From NCBI RefSeq assembly GCF_000346465.2, contig NC_034014.1:23322522-23386521 (forward strand): a stretch of 64,000 bases of DNA, read 5' to 3'. Origin of the DNA: Prunus persica (lineage: Eukaryota; Streptophyta; Magnoliopsida; Rosales; Rosaceae). Below the pieces are notes generated by a model. That model ran no database searches. It was not told the DNA's origin and worked only from the letters and a program-made list of their open reading frames with translations. The stretch's first letter is position 1, and every line of letters starts with the position of its first letter. Both the position numbers and the translations under genes were made by a program. Positions 38,492-51,371 of this stretch are shown here, piece after piece.

Positions 38492-39000
38492 GTATGGACG
38501 ATAAACCCGCACCACACTTTAAATAAATGTAAATGTGCGGTAAATTAAATTCATAAAGTTAAGGTGCTTGTATGGGCATTAATTCTGCTCCATACATTTA
38601 AATAAAAGTAAAGGCGTGGACGATAAACCCGCACCACCCTTTTAAATAAATGTAAATGTGCGGTAAATTAAATTCATAAATTAAATTACTTGCTGTATGA
38701 ACGTTAATCCCGCACCATACCTTAAATAAAATTAAATGTGCGGTAAAGTAAATTGTGCTTGTATGGGCACTAATTCTGCTCCATACATTTAAATAAAAGT
38801 AAAGGCGTGGACGATAAACCCGCACCACCCTTTTAAATAAATACTGTTGTATGGGTAATAAACCTACACCATACAGTAAATATAATATATTATATTACTT
38901 TAAGTAAAAGTAAATTTACAGTAAAGTAAACGTGCTTGTATGGGCACTAATTCTGCTCCATACATTTAAATAAAATAAATGTGGGGATAAAAACCACCAC
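38492..39000. repeat. Array of nine 24-28-nt hairpin motifs
   Basis: Hairpins lie at about 38492, 38569, 38614, 38695, 38761, 38806, 38849, 38938 and 38981. Each has a short stem and a loop rich in TAA, and linkers are TTTAAATAAA-like. Two types alternate: GTGGACG...CGCACCAC and TATGGGC...GCTCCATA. A unit of about 123 bp contains one of each. Confidence 0.8.
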
Positions 39001-39360
39001 AAAAAATATAGAAGGTGAAACTGTCCATATAATTACCATATATAAGGATAAAGTAAAGACAATTATTTGTGCATTCATATCAACACCACAATCAAATAAT
39101 ATGATATTATTATACTAATATATTAGTGGAAAGCTAGACATATCATGTTGGCTTTTCTTCTTTTCACTTGCAATTAAGTTGAACTTGTTGTGTAGAGAGA
39201 TAATAAAATAATAGAAAAAGTAAGAGGCATAGAGCTTATCCTTACAGTTGGTTTGCTCGTATATCTCTCTTGCAGACCACAGCTCCTCCACTACTTTTCT
39301 TCCTTACATCAACATAAGGGTTAGTAGTATAGATAATAGTGCAACACAAAAATTATACCT

Positions 39361-39383
39361 GAGAGCTTCTTGTGCTGATAACG
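39361..39383 (-). other. Primer binding site region
   Basis: Minus strand reads CGTTATCAGCACAAGAAGC directly inside the 5' LTR, a divergent form of the TGGTATCAGAGC-type site complementary to initiator Met tRNA. Confidence 0.55.
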
Positions 39384-39930
39384 TGTTATAAAATGAACTG
39401 GTATATATGCGAATATTGAGCTGCACGTAAAGTAGATGAGACACAGTATTTAACGAGGTTCGGCTATGCCTACATCCCCGGAGAGCAGCAGCAGTAACTT
39501 TTTCACTATGTAAAATAATAGGGCTACAACTTTGTGTTTACAATATGTATGGCTCACTCAATTTTCTCTCTTGGAGAATTTCTCTCTTGCTCTCTTTCTT
39601 CTCAACTCACTCACCCTCATTCTTCCTTCTCTTCCTCTTCTATATGTGTGTACTTCTCTTGATGGAGGTATCTATTTATAGGCCTAAGACATTGGTTGTT
39701 CACCTCACAATATAATTGGTAGACAACATCATTAATATTCTTCAATCAACAACATCATTAATATTCTCCAATCAACAACATCATTAATATTCTTCAATCA
39801 ACAACATCATTAATATTCTTCAATCAATTGGGTAGTGGTTTGGTTTGGTGGGTGTGTGGTTAGGTTTAGTGGGTGTTAGTTGGCTATGTGGGCTTCACCT
39901 ATTCTTCTTTACTTATTCTTCTTTACAACA
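39384..39930 (-). repeat. Right LTR (5' LTR by element orientation)
   Basis: 547 bp, same ends as the left LTR. It has four rather than six minisatellite units, plus a GGTTTGGTGGGTGTGTGG-containing stretch absent from the left copy. Confidence 0.92.
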
Positions 39931-39935
39931 GTTTA

Positions 39936-40472
39936 TTTGTTTTGTCCCTTCTTTTGGACGAAATTTGTTTTGTCGTTAATTTTTGAAAACATGACCTTTG
40001 GTTACGGAGGAACTAGTGCTGCTATTTTCACTCCGTCATATTCTCTTACTCACCTTATAAATTTGAAAAATATCATCTTATCTTTGAACCACTATTATTC
40101 CTAAACTACCTTTAAATTAATTCAACCAAATTCTCTTTCCCAATCAAACTTCCACTCCATCTCTCTCTCTCTCTCTCTTTTTATTTTGGTCAAATCTGAT
40201 TTCATTAAACCACCAGAAGGGGAACGAAACAGGAGCAAGGTCAGCAACAACAGCTAAACCCGCTAAAGACAACGAGACCAATACAGGATCAAGAAAGAGA
40301 AGATAAAAAACTAATCCAAACCAGGAATAGTAAGTAACGCAGAACTTCTCCACCTAAACCAAATTAAAACGCATCACCCATCGGAGGACAAGGTAATCCA
40401 TCCGAGGTCAGAACATGAACAAAGGACGCCAGTGGCTTGTTGGCCAAACTCTCTGGTTCCACCGCCCCAAAG

Positions 40473-40515
<43 letters not shown>

Positions 40516-42194
40516 TGTGATTTTGGGTCAGTAAGGAGAGGGTGGGTGGGTGGGCGGCGATGAGAAGATGGTGGGGTGCTAGGGTTTGGGGAAGAGGATG
40601 AGGGCTGTTGGGGATGGGTGGGTTCTTTCGAAGAGAGAGATGGGAGAAGAGTTGAATTTTTAATTTTAAAGTTTTTTTTAATATTTACATTTTACATTTT
40701 ACATTTAAGGGTAAGGTAAATGGGAAAATAGGGGTAGAAAAAAGAGCACTCTACACTATTGCTGCGTCTGATTTGATTGAGTATAATTTCAACGCGGAAA
40801 ACAAACAACACATGGGCAGGCGCAAGCCTATACCTAGAAGCAACATATTTCTTCACCATTTTGCTGATTTTGTTGCTAGTTTTGCGGCCAATTATAAAGC
40901 TCTCAAACTATCATCAACCATATCCCATTCTAATGCAATTTCTCATCAATCCTATGCTTTTGTTTACTCAAATTTTTTGAGGGCGCTACACAATGCGTTC
41001 GATACTAACAAATAAATGTAAGATTCAGGTAAAATTTATAAATCACACAAAATTCTGTATTAGTAACCATGCCCAAACTAACAAAATCATGTGAAAGATC
41101 ATTATATATTGATCATCAACCTTACAAGATGGTGTATTAATACTTGGCACAATAAGTATATGAATACAAAATTCATTCTCACGTGTTACTCATTCTGTCA
41201 ATATCACGTGAACGAAAAGTTCCCACACAAGTTTGTCATGTCCATACTCATCACATTGGTATGCCCTTTTAAAATATTTGTATACACAACTAACTCTTAA
41301 ATAAAAAAAAGTCTTAAGTTCGAATTTGCATGACCAATTCTCCTTTGATGGGTTTGGGTCAAATTTGCGATGGTTTTGGAGTGTTGTAGAGAGTAGCCTG
41401 CAAAGCCTGCACAAAATGGCAAATGGTTGATCAAGGAAACTCCTAGTGTCTCCATTGCACATGAAGTCACTCAAGAACCACGTCCGTGGTCGTCTTCCAT
41501 TCCAAACTATAAAAAAGAAATCAACCCAAAAGGCATTTCTTAAACAACAATTTTAACCCTAAACCATATTAACAAATAAATTTGTATCACAGCTCAACTT
41601 CTTTGGCTCCATCCATCCAAATCCAATCCCCCACCCAACTCAGTAAGCCACTGTCACATGACACAATGAAGAAAAATTATGGACGTCTTCATGAAAGTTG
41701 CCCAGAGACAAAGTCAACTCTATCATGCTGCCAGACAGCAACTCTTGTCTTTTTCACTCAAAATTATTTCCATTTGGTCACACTCGGCCTCTCTCTCCTC
41801 ACACAGATTATCAGATCATCCACATCACTCTTCAATCCTACGGCTTGGGCACCAGCTTTGACCAAATTGAAACTCTGATAAGACTAAAGCAGAGCAGGTC
41901 AATGTTAATCCGACACCAAGCATCAAACCCTCATTAGTTTAACAATTTAAACAGCAAAAAAGAAGAAAAACAAATTGTAAATATTCGTGCACTGCCAAAA
42001 GCAAAGCTGCTGCTGCTGTTTCAATTGTGTGGTGTGGTTGGATCTTATTCGCACCTACATCTTGACGGCAAGTGCTAGTGGGCCACCGGATATAGATGCC
42101 ATCATTTTGACCGTAGACGCATTACAACAAACACTTCATAGGCAACCCTTTATCAACACCCCTTCTTCAACTTCTTTTACGCTTTTCTTTCTGC

Positions 42195-42233
<39 letters not shown>

Positions 42234-42299
42234 TAGCTTTTTTCTCTTTGGTTCTCTGTTTGGGCTCTTTTTTTCTTGTTATGCTGAAGAGGGTCAGAG
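39936..42299. other. intergenic region, possible LINE 3' relic, WRKY promoter
   Basis: On the minus strand 40150-40390 reads like the 3' end of a plant L1 element (GGTTTAATGAAATCAGATTT then AAAATAAAAA), a weak call. A GA microsatellite is at 40476-40513. The last 1.5 kb should include the WRKY promoter; a TC microsatellite (42202-42231) lies in its leader. No other gene recognised. Confidence 0.4.
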
Positions 42300-43567
<1,268 letters not shown>

Positions 43568-45997
43568 ATCATCAAAAATCAGAAACAATGGTGCAAGAAA
43601 AAGCCTTTGTATGTTCATCTTTTTCTAGAGAGAAAAATTAATGTGTAGCAGAGCAGTGCTAGTAGTGACAGTAGTTACAGTTCCGGCTGGACTCGGACTC
43701 GGACTCCGACTCAGTAAGACTCAGTTCCATCTCGAAGGAGATGAGAGTGAGTTAAATTAGTTCATTTTGCTGTACAATATGGGGTTCCTTTTTCTCTCTT
43801 CAAACACTGTGAATTAATCTTATTCTTATTTAAACCAGAAAGAAATGAGGATGGTGGATTTGGTATTATTTAGTGATTAGTCTAGTTGGTTTCTTTCCCA
43901 TTGGAAAAAAGAAAAAAAAAATGGAAATGGGAAAGTGGGTGTTGTTGGGTTCTTCTTCCTCCCTGGTAGATAATTTTTATTTTTAATTTTCTGGATTGAT
44001 TGATTGCTTGCTTTTACTTTGGTTCTTGTCTTGGATGCCTACCTTCTACTTTTCCATCCATCACCCCAAAGTTTTCTACTTTTTCTTTTGATTTGATTCA
44101 ATACAAACAGTGAAAGGAGAGAAATTTAAAGAAATGAAAGGGACTGGGTCAAAGAATTGTAAACAAGTGGACCAACATGTCGTATTTGTGACGGTTGACC
44201 AAAGGAACTTGTGGGGTTGGCAGTTGGCCAGTTGGAAACGGCTAATTTACTGAAGGTGGGTATCGGGTGATTGATGACCTTTTTTTCCAATGCAATTTTG
44301 TTGGTTCTTCTTTGGTCTCTTGGGAGAAAGAAAAAAAAATTAAAGGTTGGCTGAATTTGGAGGGAATTGAAAGACAAGAAGAGATAGTTGGCCTACAAAA
44401 GTCTTTGGAGGCAAAGGTGTGGAAGCCTTTGATATGGTAGGGAAATTAATGCCCAAGTCAAAGTTTGTGGGTGGGCAATAATTTTTTTTTTTCTTTCTTG
44501 TTTGCTTTGCTACTTCCTTTGCCTCAAAGCCAGATCTAGTAGGAAAATTAATGCTCAAGTCAAATTTTGTGGGTGCGCAATTCATCATTTTGACCAATTA
44601 TGGGGCCCTTTCATGGCTGTGCACCAATTTGTTCTTGTTCGCCTTTGGCCGAAAAATCAAACCTTGGTCTGTAAGTATGGTCCCCAAGGTGCGCTATCCC
44701 TATCAAAATTCATCATTCACATGTGGCTTCCTCAATGCACAAAGTTCAATCCCATAAAAAACAAATACACGTTCATTGGTATTGAACTTATCATGATAAG
44801 ACGGAAATGATGTTGCTTACTTCTCTTTTTTATGAATCACAGTTTCACAAGTATACAAAATAATTCATTAAAAATATAAAAATAAAATTTTTTGCACACG
44901 TCACACTGTTATTAGTAAGAATGTAAGAACTCTTGCTTACATGGTAAGGAGGGAGCTCCAAAATAAAGTAAATATAATCATAACAAATTTTCTTTTTTCG
45001 TACAACCAAAATTAATAGAGAATAAACTCGACACAATACCTCGAATGTATTGATTAATGTTCTTAATCACTTAAGCCGTGAGTTGCTTGCTACAACTAAG
45101 GATAAAACTATTTAGCAGAGATTGTAGAATTGTTTTCATTGCTTTTTTATATATATGAAGTTTAGGTCAATAAGGATTGCTTAAACATAACGTTCTTGTT
45201 AATGCCATATTTAAGGAAAAACAATGACTTTCGACGTAAGGGTAAGAATTACTTAAGTTGTTCTGCTATTTGTATAAGGTCTTAGACTTGACTTCCCCGA
45301 CAATGGGGAATTTATCCACTTGAAAAGTCGAATATGAGGAAAGTAATGCGGAACTTGTACAAAACTTGCATCGATAGTGTGTGATTATTGCATCTTTACG
45401 GAAGTCGAGCCTTGGTCTCTTCAAACCCCATACTTTTCTAATCATAGTTATTTCACGATACTCATTATTTGGTTTTGTGGTACTAGGTCTATACTCATCC
45501 AAATGAATTCATAATTCAACATATTCTGTTCTATTGCGAAAAATAAAATAAACTGACATTGGAATGACCTCACTCGGAATTTACTGAAAAGTAAATAAGA
45601 CTCCAGAAAAGGATTTCGTATTTTATATTTTTATACAAGCGATACTGGAGAAGTGCCACCTCATCTTCCTCATTGTTTAATCTTAAAATTATTTATTGTT
45701 CATGGTAGAAATTGTGCAAAGGGGTATCAAAGTGGCAGCCCAAATTAAGGCCCAAGTTGGTAACTAGAATGGGCTTTGATGGGCTTAACTCACCAAAACG
45801 CCATGTCGTACAGCCCTAGCTTGTTTGTTTTTTTTTGGGGTCAACCGTACAGCCCTAGCTTTAAGCCTCCGCGTGCGAACAATTCGAACCCGTACGCAAT
45901 TCACAGTGTCCTCTACTGAGTAGCGTAGCGTATCGTCGTCCCATCTACAACCAAAGGCGGTGATGGGCTGCTTCTCCTCCATCCCCATCGTCCGCTC
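43568..45997. other. WRKY 3' region and intergenic DNA
   Basis: No gene recognised. Two related 50-bp blocks (GGGAAATTAATGCCCAAGTC at about 44440 and GGAAAATTAATGCTCAAGTC at about 44540) form a local duplication. Confidence 0.4.
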
Positions 45998-47638
45998 ATG
46001 AGATTCAAAATTCCCAAACTGCCCCTCATCTCTTCCAAAACCCTAAATCCTCTCACACCCAAGCCTCACATGGCCTCCCTTCTCACCGCACCCGAAGCCC
46101 AAGCCCGGACTCTCCATTCGGACCCACCGCAAGACCTCGACGACGTCCTCTGCTCCGACCAACACCAGCAACAAGAAGAACAACAGCAGAATTTTGCCGA
46201 TACGGCTCTGTCTCGCTGCTTGAGCGGCGAGTCGCGTATCGAGCGAGCATGGGCTCATTGGTCGAAGCTGGGCCGGCCCAAATTGATTGTGGCTCCAATG
46301 GTGGACAACTCGGAGCTCCCGTTTCGGATGCTCTGCCGCAAGTACGGCGCCGACGCTGCGTACACGCCCATGCTGCACTCTCGCATTTTTACTGAGAGTG
46401 AGAAGTATAGAGACCAGGAATTTACCACTTGCAAGGTAACAGTGTTTGAATTTGGTGATGAAGATAGCAATGTTTCATTGGTTGGTGGGTTTGATTTTTT
46501 ATAGTGTTGCAGGAGGACCGTCCTTTATTTGTTCAATTCTGTGCTAATGATCCTGAAGTTTTGTTGGAGGCTGCGAAGAGAGTGGAGCCGTATTGTGATT
46601 ATGTTGACATTAATTTGGGGTAATTCTTTGTTTAATATCTTTTATTTATGAAGTTAGCATCTTTGTTCAAATGGGACTGTATTACTATTAAACTTGTGCT
46701 TTAAATTTAGTGTTAGTGGGTAGCAAACAAACTGGGAAATGTTCAAATGCTGAAGTGAATTCTTGTTTGCATGTGCCAAACTAGCTCGAGAACATTGCAC
46801 ACTAACACCTATTTCAAATTTTTGAATACCCTTTGATTTATTGTGGGGTTTATGGATTGAAAGCCTCAAATCATTGAGTTAGTGTGAATTTTTGTTCAGG
46901 TGTCCTCAGCGTATTGCTAGGCGGGGGAATTATGGAGCTTTCCTAATGGATAACCTTCCTCTTATAAAATCTCTAGTAGAAAACTTGGTTCAAAACCTTC
47001 GTGTCCCCGTTTCTTGCAAAGTCCGTATATTTCCGGATTTACAAGATACAATCAAGTATGCTAGGATGTTAGAGGATGCTGGTTGCTCACTTTTAGCCGT
47101 CCATGGCCGGACAAGAGATGAGAAAGACCAGAAGAAAGTCCGGGCGAACTGGGATGCCATCAAGGCTGTCAAAAGTTCTCTCAGAATCCCCGTCCTTGCC
47201 AATGGAAACATCAGGCACATGGATGACGTTCACGACTGTTTGGAAGCGACTGGTGCTGATGGGGTGCTTTCTGCGGAATCTCTTCTTGAGAATCCAGCTC
47301 TTTTTGCTGGATTTCGAACTGCTGAATGGGTACCAGGGAATGAAGAAAGCAAGAAAGATGGGAAACTGGACCAGGCAGATCTTTTGGTGGAGTATTTGAA
47401 GCTTTGTGAGCAATACCCTGTGCCTTGGCGTATGATCCGTGCTCATGTGCACAAGATGCTGGGACAGTGGTTTCGAATACATCCACATATAAGAGAAGAT
47501 CTCAATGCACAATCCATACTTACTTTTGAATTTCTCTATAGTATCGTAGATCGGCTTAGAGAGCTTGGGGCAGGCATTCCACTTCATCTTAAAGAGACTA
47601 ATGCTGCAACTATTTGTGCGAATGGTTTGGCTACTTGA
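45998..47638 (+). CDS. tRNA-dihydrouridine synthase (Dus1/DUS1L-like)
   Basis: FMN enzyme reducing uridine to dihydrouridine in the tRNA D-loop (positions 16/17 in the Dus1 group). Exons 45998-46435, 46513-46619 and 46900-47638 give 427 aa. The flavin barrel starts [20 protein letters not shown]; then [12 protein letters not shown] and [13 protein letters not shown], where the Cys is the catalytic acid of the family and the second junction splits the Gly before it. Further: [69 protein letters not shown] 45998 gives a basic, Ser/Pro-rich leader that might target an organelle; MASLL at 46070 is the alternative. Intron 1 is only 77 nt. Confidence 0.93.
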
Positions 47639-48372
47639 ACTTTGTGATACTGGTTGAATGAGGTGCTGTTCCAGATATAGGAGTCTTGCCAAAATCAGAA
47701 TTAAGAATCAGGTTTTCCGTTAGGTTTTTGTTATCATTTTCGAGTTTTGTAATGTTAGGTTTCGTGGCTCTTATTTAATTTAATTCAACTGATATAAACT
47801 TACATAGGAGGAGAAGACCGCCTATTTATTTACCATACTACATTCTTTTGTGGTGATGATTTAGTGTATTTGAGTCTATGGCCCCTAAAAAGAAAGGGAG
47901 AAACCTCAATTGTATTAACATCCCATTGTGGGAGAATGGTATTGATTCTCTGTATTTCGACTCAATTTGCGGAATGCCTTGTATGATTGTTGTAATCTGT
48001 ACTCTTTTTCACTTTGGCTTCTGGGTTTGTTTATATGTTGTATTTAGTGTATGATCAAGTTCAAGGGACCAAATTGAAGACTTGTTCAATTCAATCCCTA
48101 CCAACTAGAATGCCACAATCCATGCGGGTACCATCCCCATTCAACGTTAACAATTTCAAAACTAGTTTCGCTGCGAATGACCATTTGGTCTAGTGTCATT
48201 TCGTTGTCCGGTTTGTTTGAGTAGGTATTAAGTTCAAATCTCATGACAACAAATATGAACCCAAAGAATATTTTCTTAAAAGAAAAAAGAGAAGAAAACT
48301 AGTTTCACCAAATTACCAGAGTTCATTGACTCGATACAGTAATGACTTATTGTTTTATACACTAAATTTCAA
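47639..48372. other. gap between convergent genes
   Basis: 3' UTRs of the dihydrouridine synthase and dioxygenase genes are expected here. No coding exon seen. Confidence 0.4.
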
Positions 48373-51161
48373 CTAATAAACGAAGTTTGTTTGGACTTTT
48401 TTAACCAAATGTTCTCCGTAAACAGCTCTTTCAAATTTCTTAGCTCCAGTTGTCCTCTCTTTACAAATATCCAGAGGCTCCACTGCTGTATCGAAATTTG
48501 TCTGTTCACGCAACAAAAGCATTTGTAAAACACAATACAAGAAGGAAGAAGAGGAAAGGACGAGTGAATAAATAAACGGGCAATCTTCACACCTCATAGA
48601 AATATGCCACACAGACCCGATATTTTGGGGAGGAGTTGATAACTTGATGCAAAGTAGACTCATATAAACCATTTGAGTAAATCTGCACTTATTTCAGAGA
48701 TGAGAATGACTTGGTTGGTACTAAATCCGGGTGATGGCACCGAAATTAGGAAGAATTAATTGCACAGATTAATATTACCTTTAACATGTCTCCGATATTG
48801 CAGACAAATGTTCCCGGAACAGGAGGAGCTGATATCCACTCGCCCGAATGGTTTCTCACCTTCAACAAGTCATTCAAATCAACTGTTGTGGAAACTAGAG
48901 TAGAAGGATACAAACAGAACATAGTCTAGAAATGGAAATTTCTCTTTGCTTTGTAAAGAAAACTTCGCACAAAGACTGCGTCTTTTACTTGGCCTCAAAC
49001 CATTGCTTACTGATACATAAATGAAACGGAGTTTTAATCAGATTTTACCTGAAGTGCAGTTATATCGTCATCCTGATTAACCAATGTCAACAAACCTGCA
49101 ATGGAACAACATTAGATGTTATTGATTTATTGATTTTCTACACTTTGCATTATCTAAGGGTGAAGAAACTTTACCATAATCAGTGTGAGCTCCACTGGAA
49201 ATGTTCAGCCAAAGGAACAAAAGGAGAGCAACAGGGAAAAGAAAAAGAAAGAACATCACTTTATGTACCCAAATGTTAAGGGAAAAGTGCAAGCACAAAA
49301 GGCAGAAATATTGCCTTACCATCCAATGTCCTTCTTTGGAATGTTTGAGCCATTAGCAGAGTGTACACCTGGGTAACCAATGAGCCGCATCACCCAAAAT
49401 GCATTTCCAGCTCTTTCACCTTCAAATTCATATGGTGAACCACCCAATGCTAAAGCGATTCCACGCATTATATTTCTTGAAAGTTCTGAAAGCAACAAGA
49501 AACAAAAGTTATATCTAGAAGAGTATGAAAGGGTAAACAAGGGAAGAAAGCTTGGTTGCCATGGAAAGCATGCCTGTGCAGAGGCTAACATATTCCTCCA
49601 TCAGCATCTTGAAGTTTGTGGGCTTAATTGGCCTGCAAAAAGGATCATAAGACAAAACAAACAAATCCAGTAACATCAGGTAAGCATATCATAAAAAATC
49701 CTATAACAAGCTTGAAACAAGTAGCAAAGGGGACCAAAGATGCTTAATATGATAGTCACAATCTAATGCCCAAATTATTATCAACTTAATTATGTATTCT
49801 GCAATCAAGTCAAAAGTAGCAGTGTGGAATAGCCAAGGTATGGAACTGCGGTTTAGAGAATACTTTTATACACAAATGATGTTCAAAACTTCGACATTAA
49901 TTAGCAGTTTACAATACCAAGGTCATGAAATAAAAAATAATAATGAATTTGTTCAATGGCTCTCAGGATGACTGTGCGTTCCATGCCTCCAAATGGAGAG
50001 CTTGGATAGAAGCCCTTAACCTAGAGGCCAGAGCTAGAATTGTACTACACTAAGTAAACAATGGCAGGATAACTATCAGTTCAGTCATGATGTTAGATCA
50101 GCCCAAGAATTATCATATTACAGAGACGATCTTTTAGCCATCAAGATAAGTACAGACTGTAAAGTTGATTGATACGAATCTCGAATGCATTCTTGCCTAC
50201 TTAATCTGTAATGGAAGATTTAGAAAAGGCCTTAATTTGTGCATACCATTGGTTACATCCTTCCATAGGTTTTCCAAGATCTCCATACATCCCTGGTTTC
50301 AGTTCTTTATAGCACTGTTAGAGGTGAAACAAAATGATAATGATTTTGACAGTAGACAAAAGGTTAAAAAGAACAGGTCCAATAAATTATCCAGAAATAT
50401 AAAACTACATGATGTCTTACTTCGTAGGCTACAGAAACACCTATAAATCATAAAGCAACAAACAAGACCTACATCAATGGCTTCATGCATGTCAGGTACA
50501 CCTTTGGTTATGTTCTCCCCAATTCTCTGATATCCCCTGCATGAAAAATTCAGCCATCTGTTAATTCAAAGCATACGGATGCTAATCATTCATAAAAAAT
50601 AAAAATAAAAATTGATCCTCATTTACGAATTGCATATATACGAAGCCATTCCAACTAACCTGTATCCACTATCTGCAGTCATCTTGATTTTGAGTTTTTC
50701 TTCATATGGAAGCTCAAAAAACTTGCGTGTCAGATTCTTGACTTGTTTGAGTAGAGTCTCAGGAATACCATGACCTTTCTGGTCAATTACAAAGCACCAA
50801 ACCATAACACTCAAAAAAATTATGAAACAGAAAATGAAAAATCTTTCTATCTTTCATTGGTTCAAATTGAAAGAAGAGAATTCGAAGTACCACATAGAAA
50901 AAGCCAGCCTCTTTACAAGCTTGATCTAATTGTTTGACAACTTGAGCAACACCAGAGTCTTGACCCATTTTGGGATCATCACACTTGGCCAAAAGGGGAC
51001 CAATATCTGCATTAAGATACCAAAGTGCAGAAAACACAATACACAATCAAATCAATCAAAAATGGTATCTTTGGCTTTTGGGTAGCATGTGAGGTGAAAG
51101 TGAGCTAGGTGGATGAGTAGGTTTTACCGATTATGGGTATGGACTTGAAGTCTGTTGCCAT
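48373..51161 (-). CDS. 2-oxoglutarate/Fe(II)-dependent dioxygenase (At3g50210-like)
   Basis: Soluble non-haem iron oxygenase; substrate unknown. Twelve exons: 51128-51161, 50891-51006, 50660-50778, 50473-50536, 50247-50314, 49574-49632, 49320-49485, 49175-49194, 49049-49095, 48779-48859, 48593-48682, 48373-48501; 330 aa. The N-terminal DIOX_N part has IPIIDIGPLL and [16 protein letters not shown]. Iron ligands are His212 and Asp214 (GAHTDYG, in a 20-nt micro-exon) and His270 (STLHQVINS). The oxoglutarate-binding Arg is in [11 protein letters not shown]; the usual RxS serine is Cys here. The intron after exon 6 begins GC (CACAG/GCATGC). ATG 51161 gives MATDFKSIP, as in homologues. Confidence 0.92.
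49175..49194 (-). other. 20-nt micro-exon with the iron-binding HxD
   Basis: Bounded by TTCCAG and GTAAAG. It encodes GAHTDY plus split codons on both sides, so it carries two of the three iron ligands. It is too short for most gene finders. Confidence 0.85.
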
Positions 51162-51371
51162 GGCGGTGAAGAAACTAGTCTCTCTCTCACTCTCACCCTC
51201 TCTCTCTTTCTCTTTCTATCGCAGACTCAGTTCCAGAACTTGAACAAGAATACACATCTGTATATTCAAAAGCGAATCATGAATTATAATGTTGGGCTAA
51301 TTGATTAATAGACATGTGGGTGGATGATGTGTTGTAGTTTGTCTTGTTTGCCGCGGGTTTTATCGTTATTT
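51162..51371. other. dioxygenase leader and promoter
   Basis: A TC-rich leader (51180-51215) lies directly upstream of the ATG. No further motif that I can support. Confidence 0.4.

Larger units (their letters stand above)
33526..39935 (-). mobile_element. 6.4-kb LTR retrotransposon without visible gag-pol (LARD-like)
   Basis: Body 33531-39930 is flanked by the perfect 5-bp duplication GTTTA (33526-33530 and 39931-39935). LTRs start TGTTATAAAATGAAC and end TTCTTTACAACA. Orientation is minus: next to the left LTR the minus strand reads AAGGGGGAG, a polypurine tract, and next to the right LTR it reads TTATCAGCACAAGAAGC, a divergent Met-tRNA-type primer site. The interior shows no reverse transcriptase, integrase, protease or zinc-knuckle motif on either strand. 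It must be moved by another element's proteins. The LTRs are nearly identical apart from a repeat-number difference, so the insertion is recent. Confidence 0.9.

Noticed and set aside
38492..39000. CRISPR-like array
   Set aside because: Plant nuclear DNA; units are hairpins with AT-rich related linkers, not identical repeats with unique spacers.
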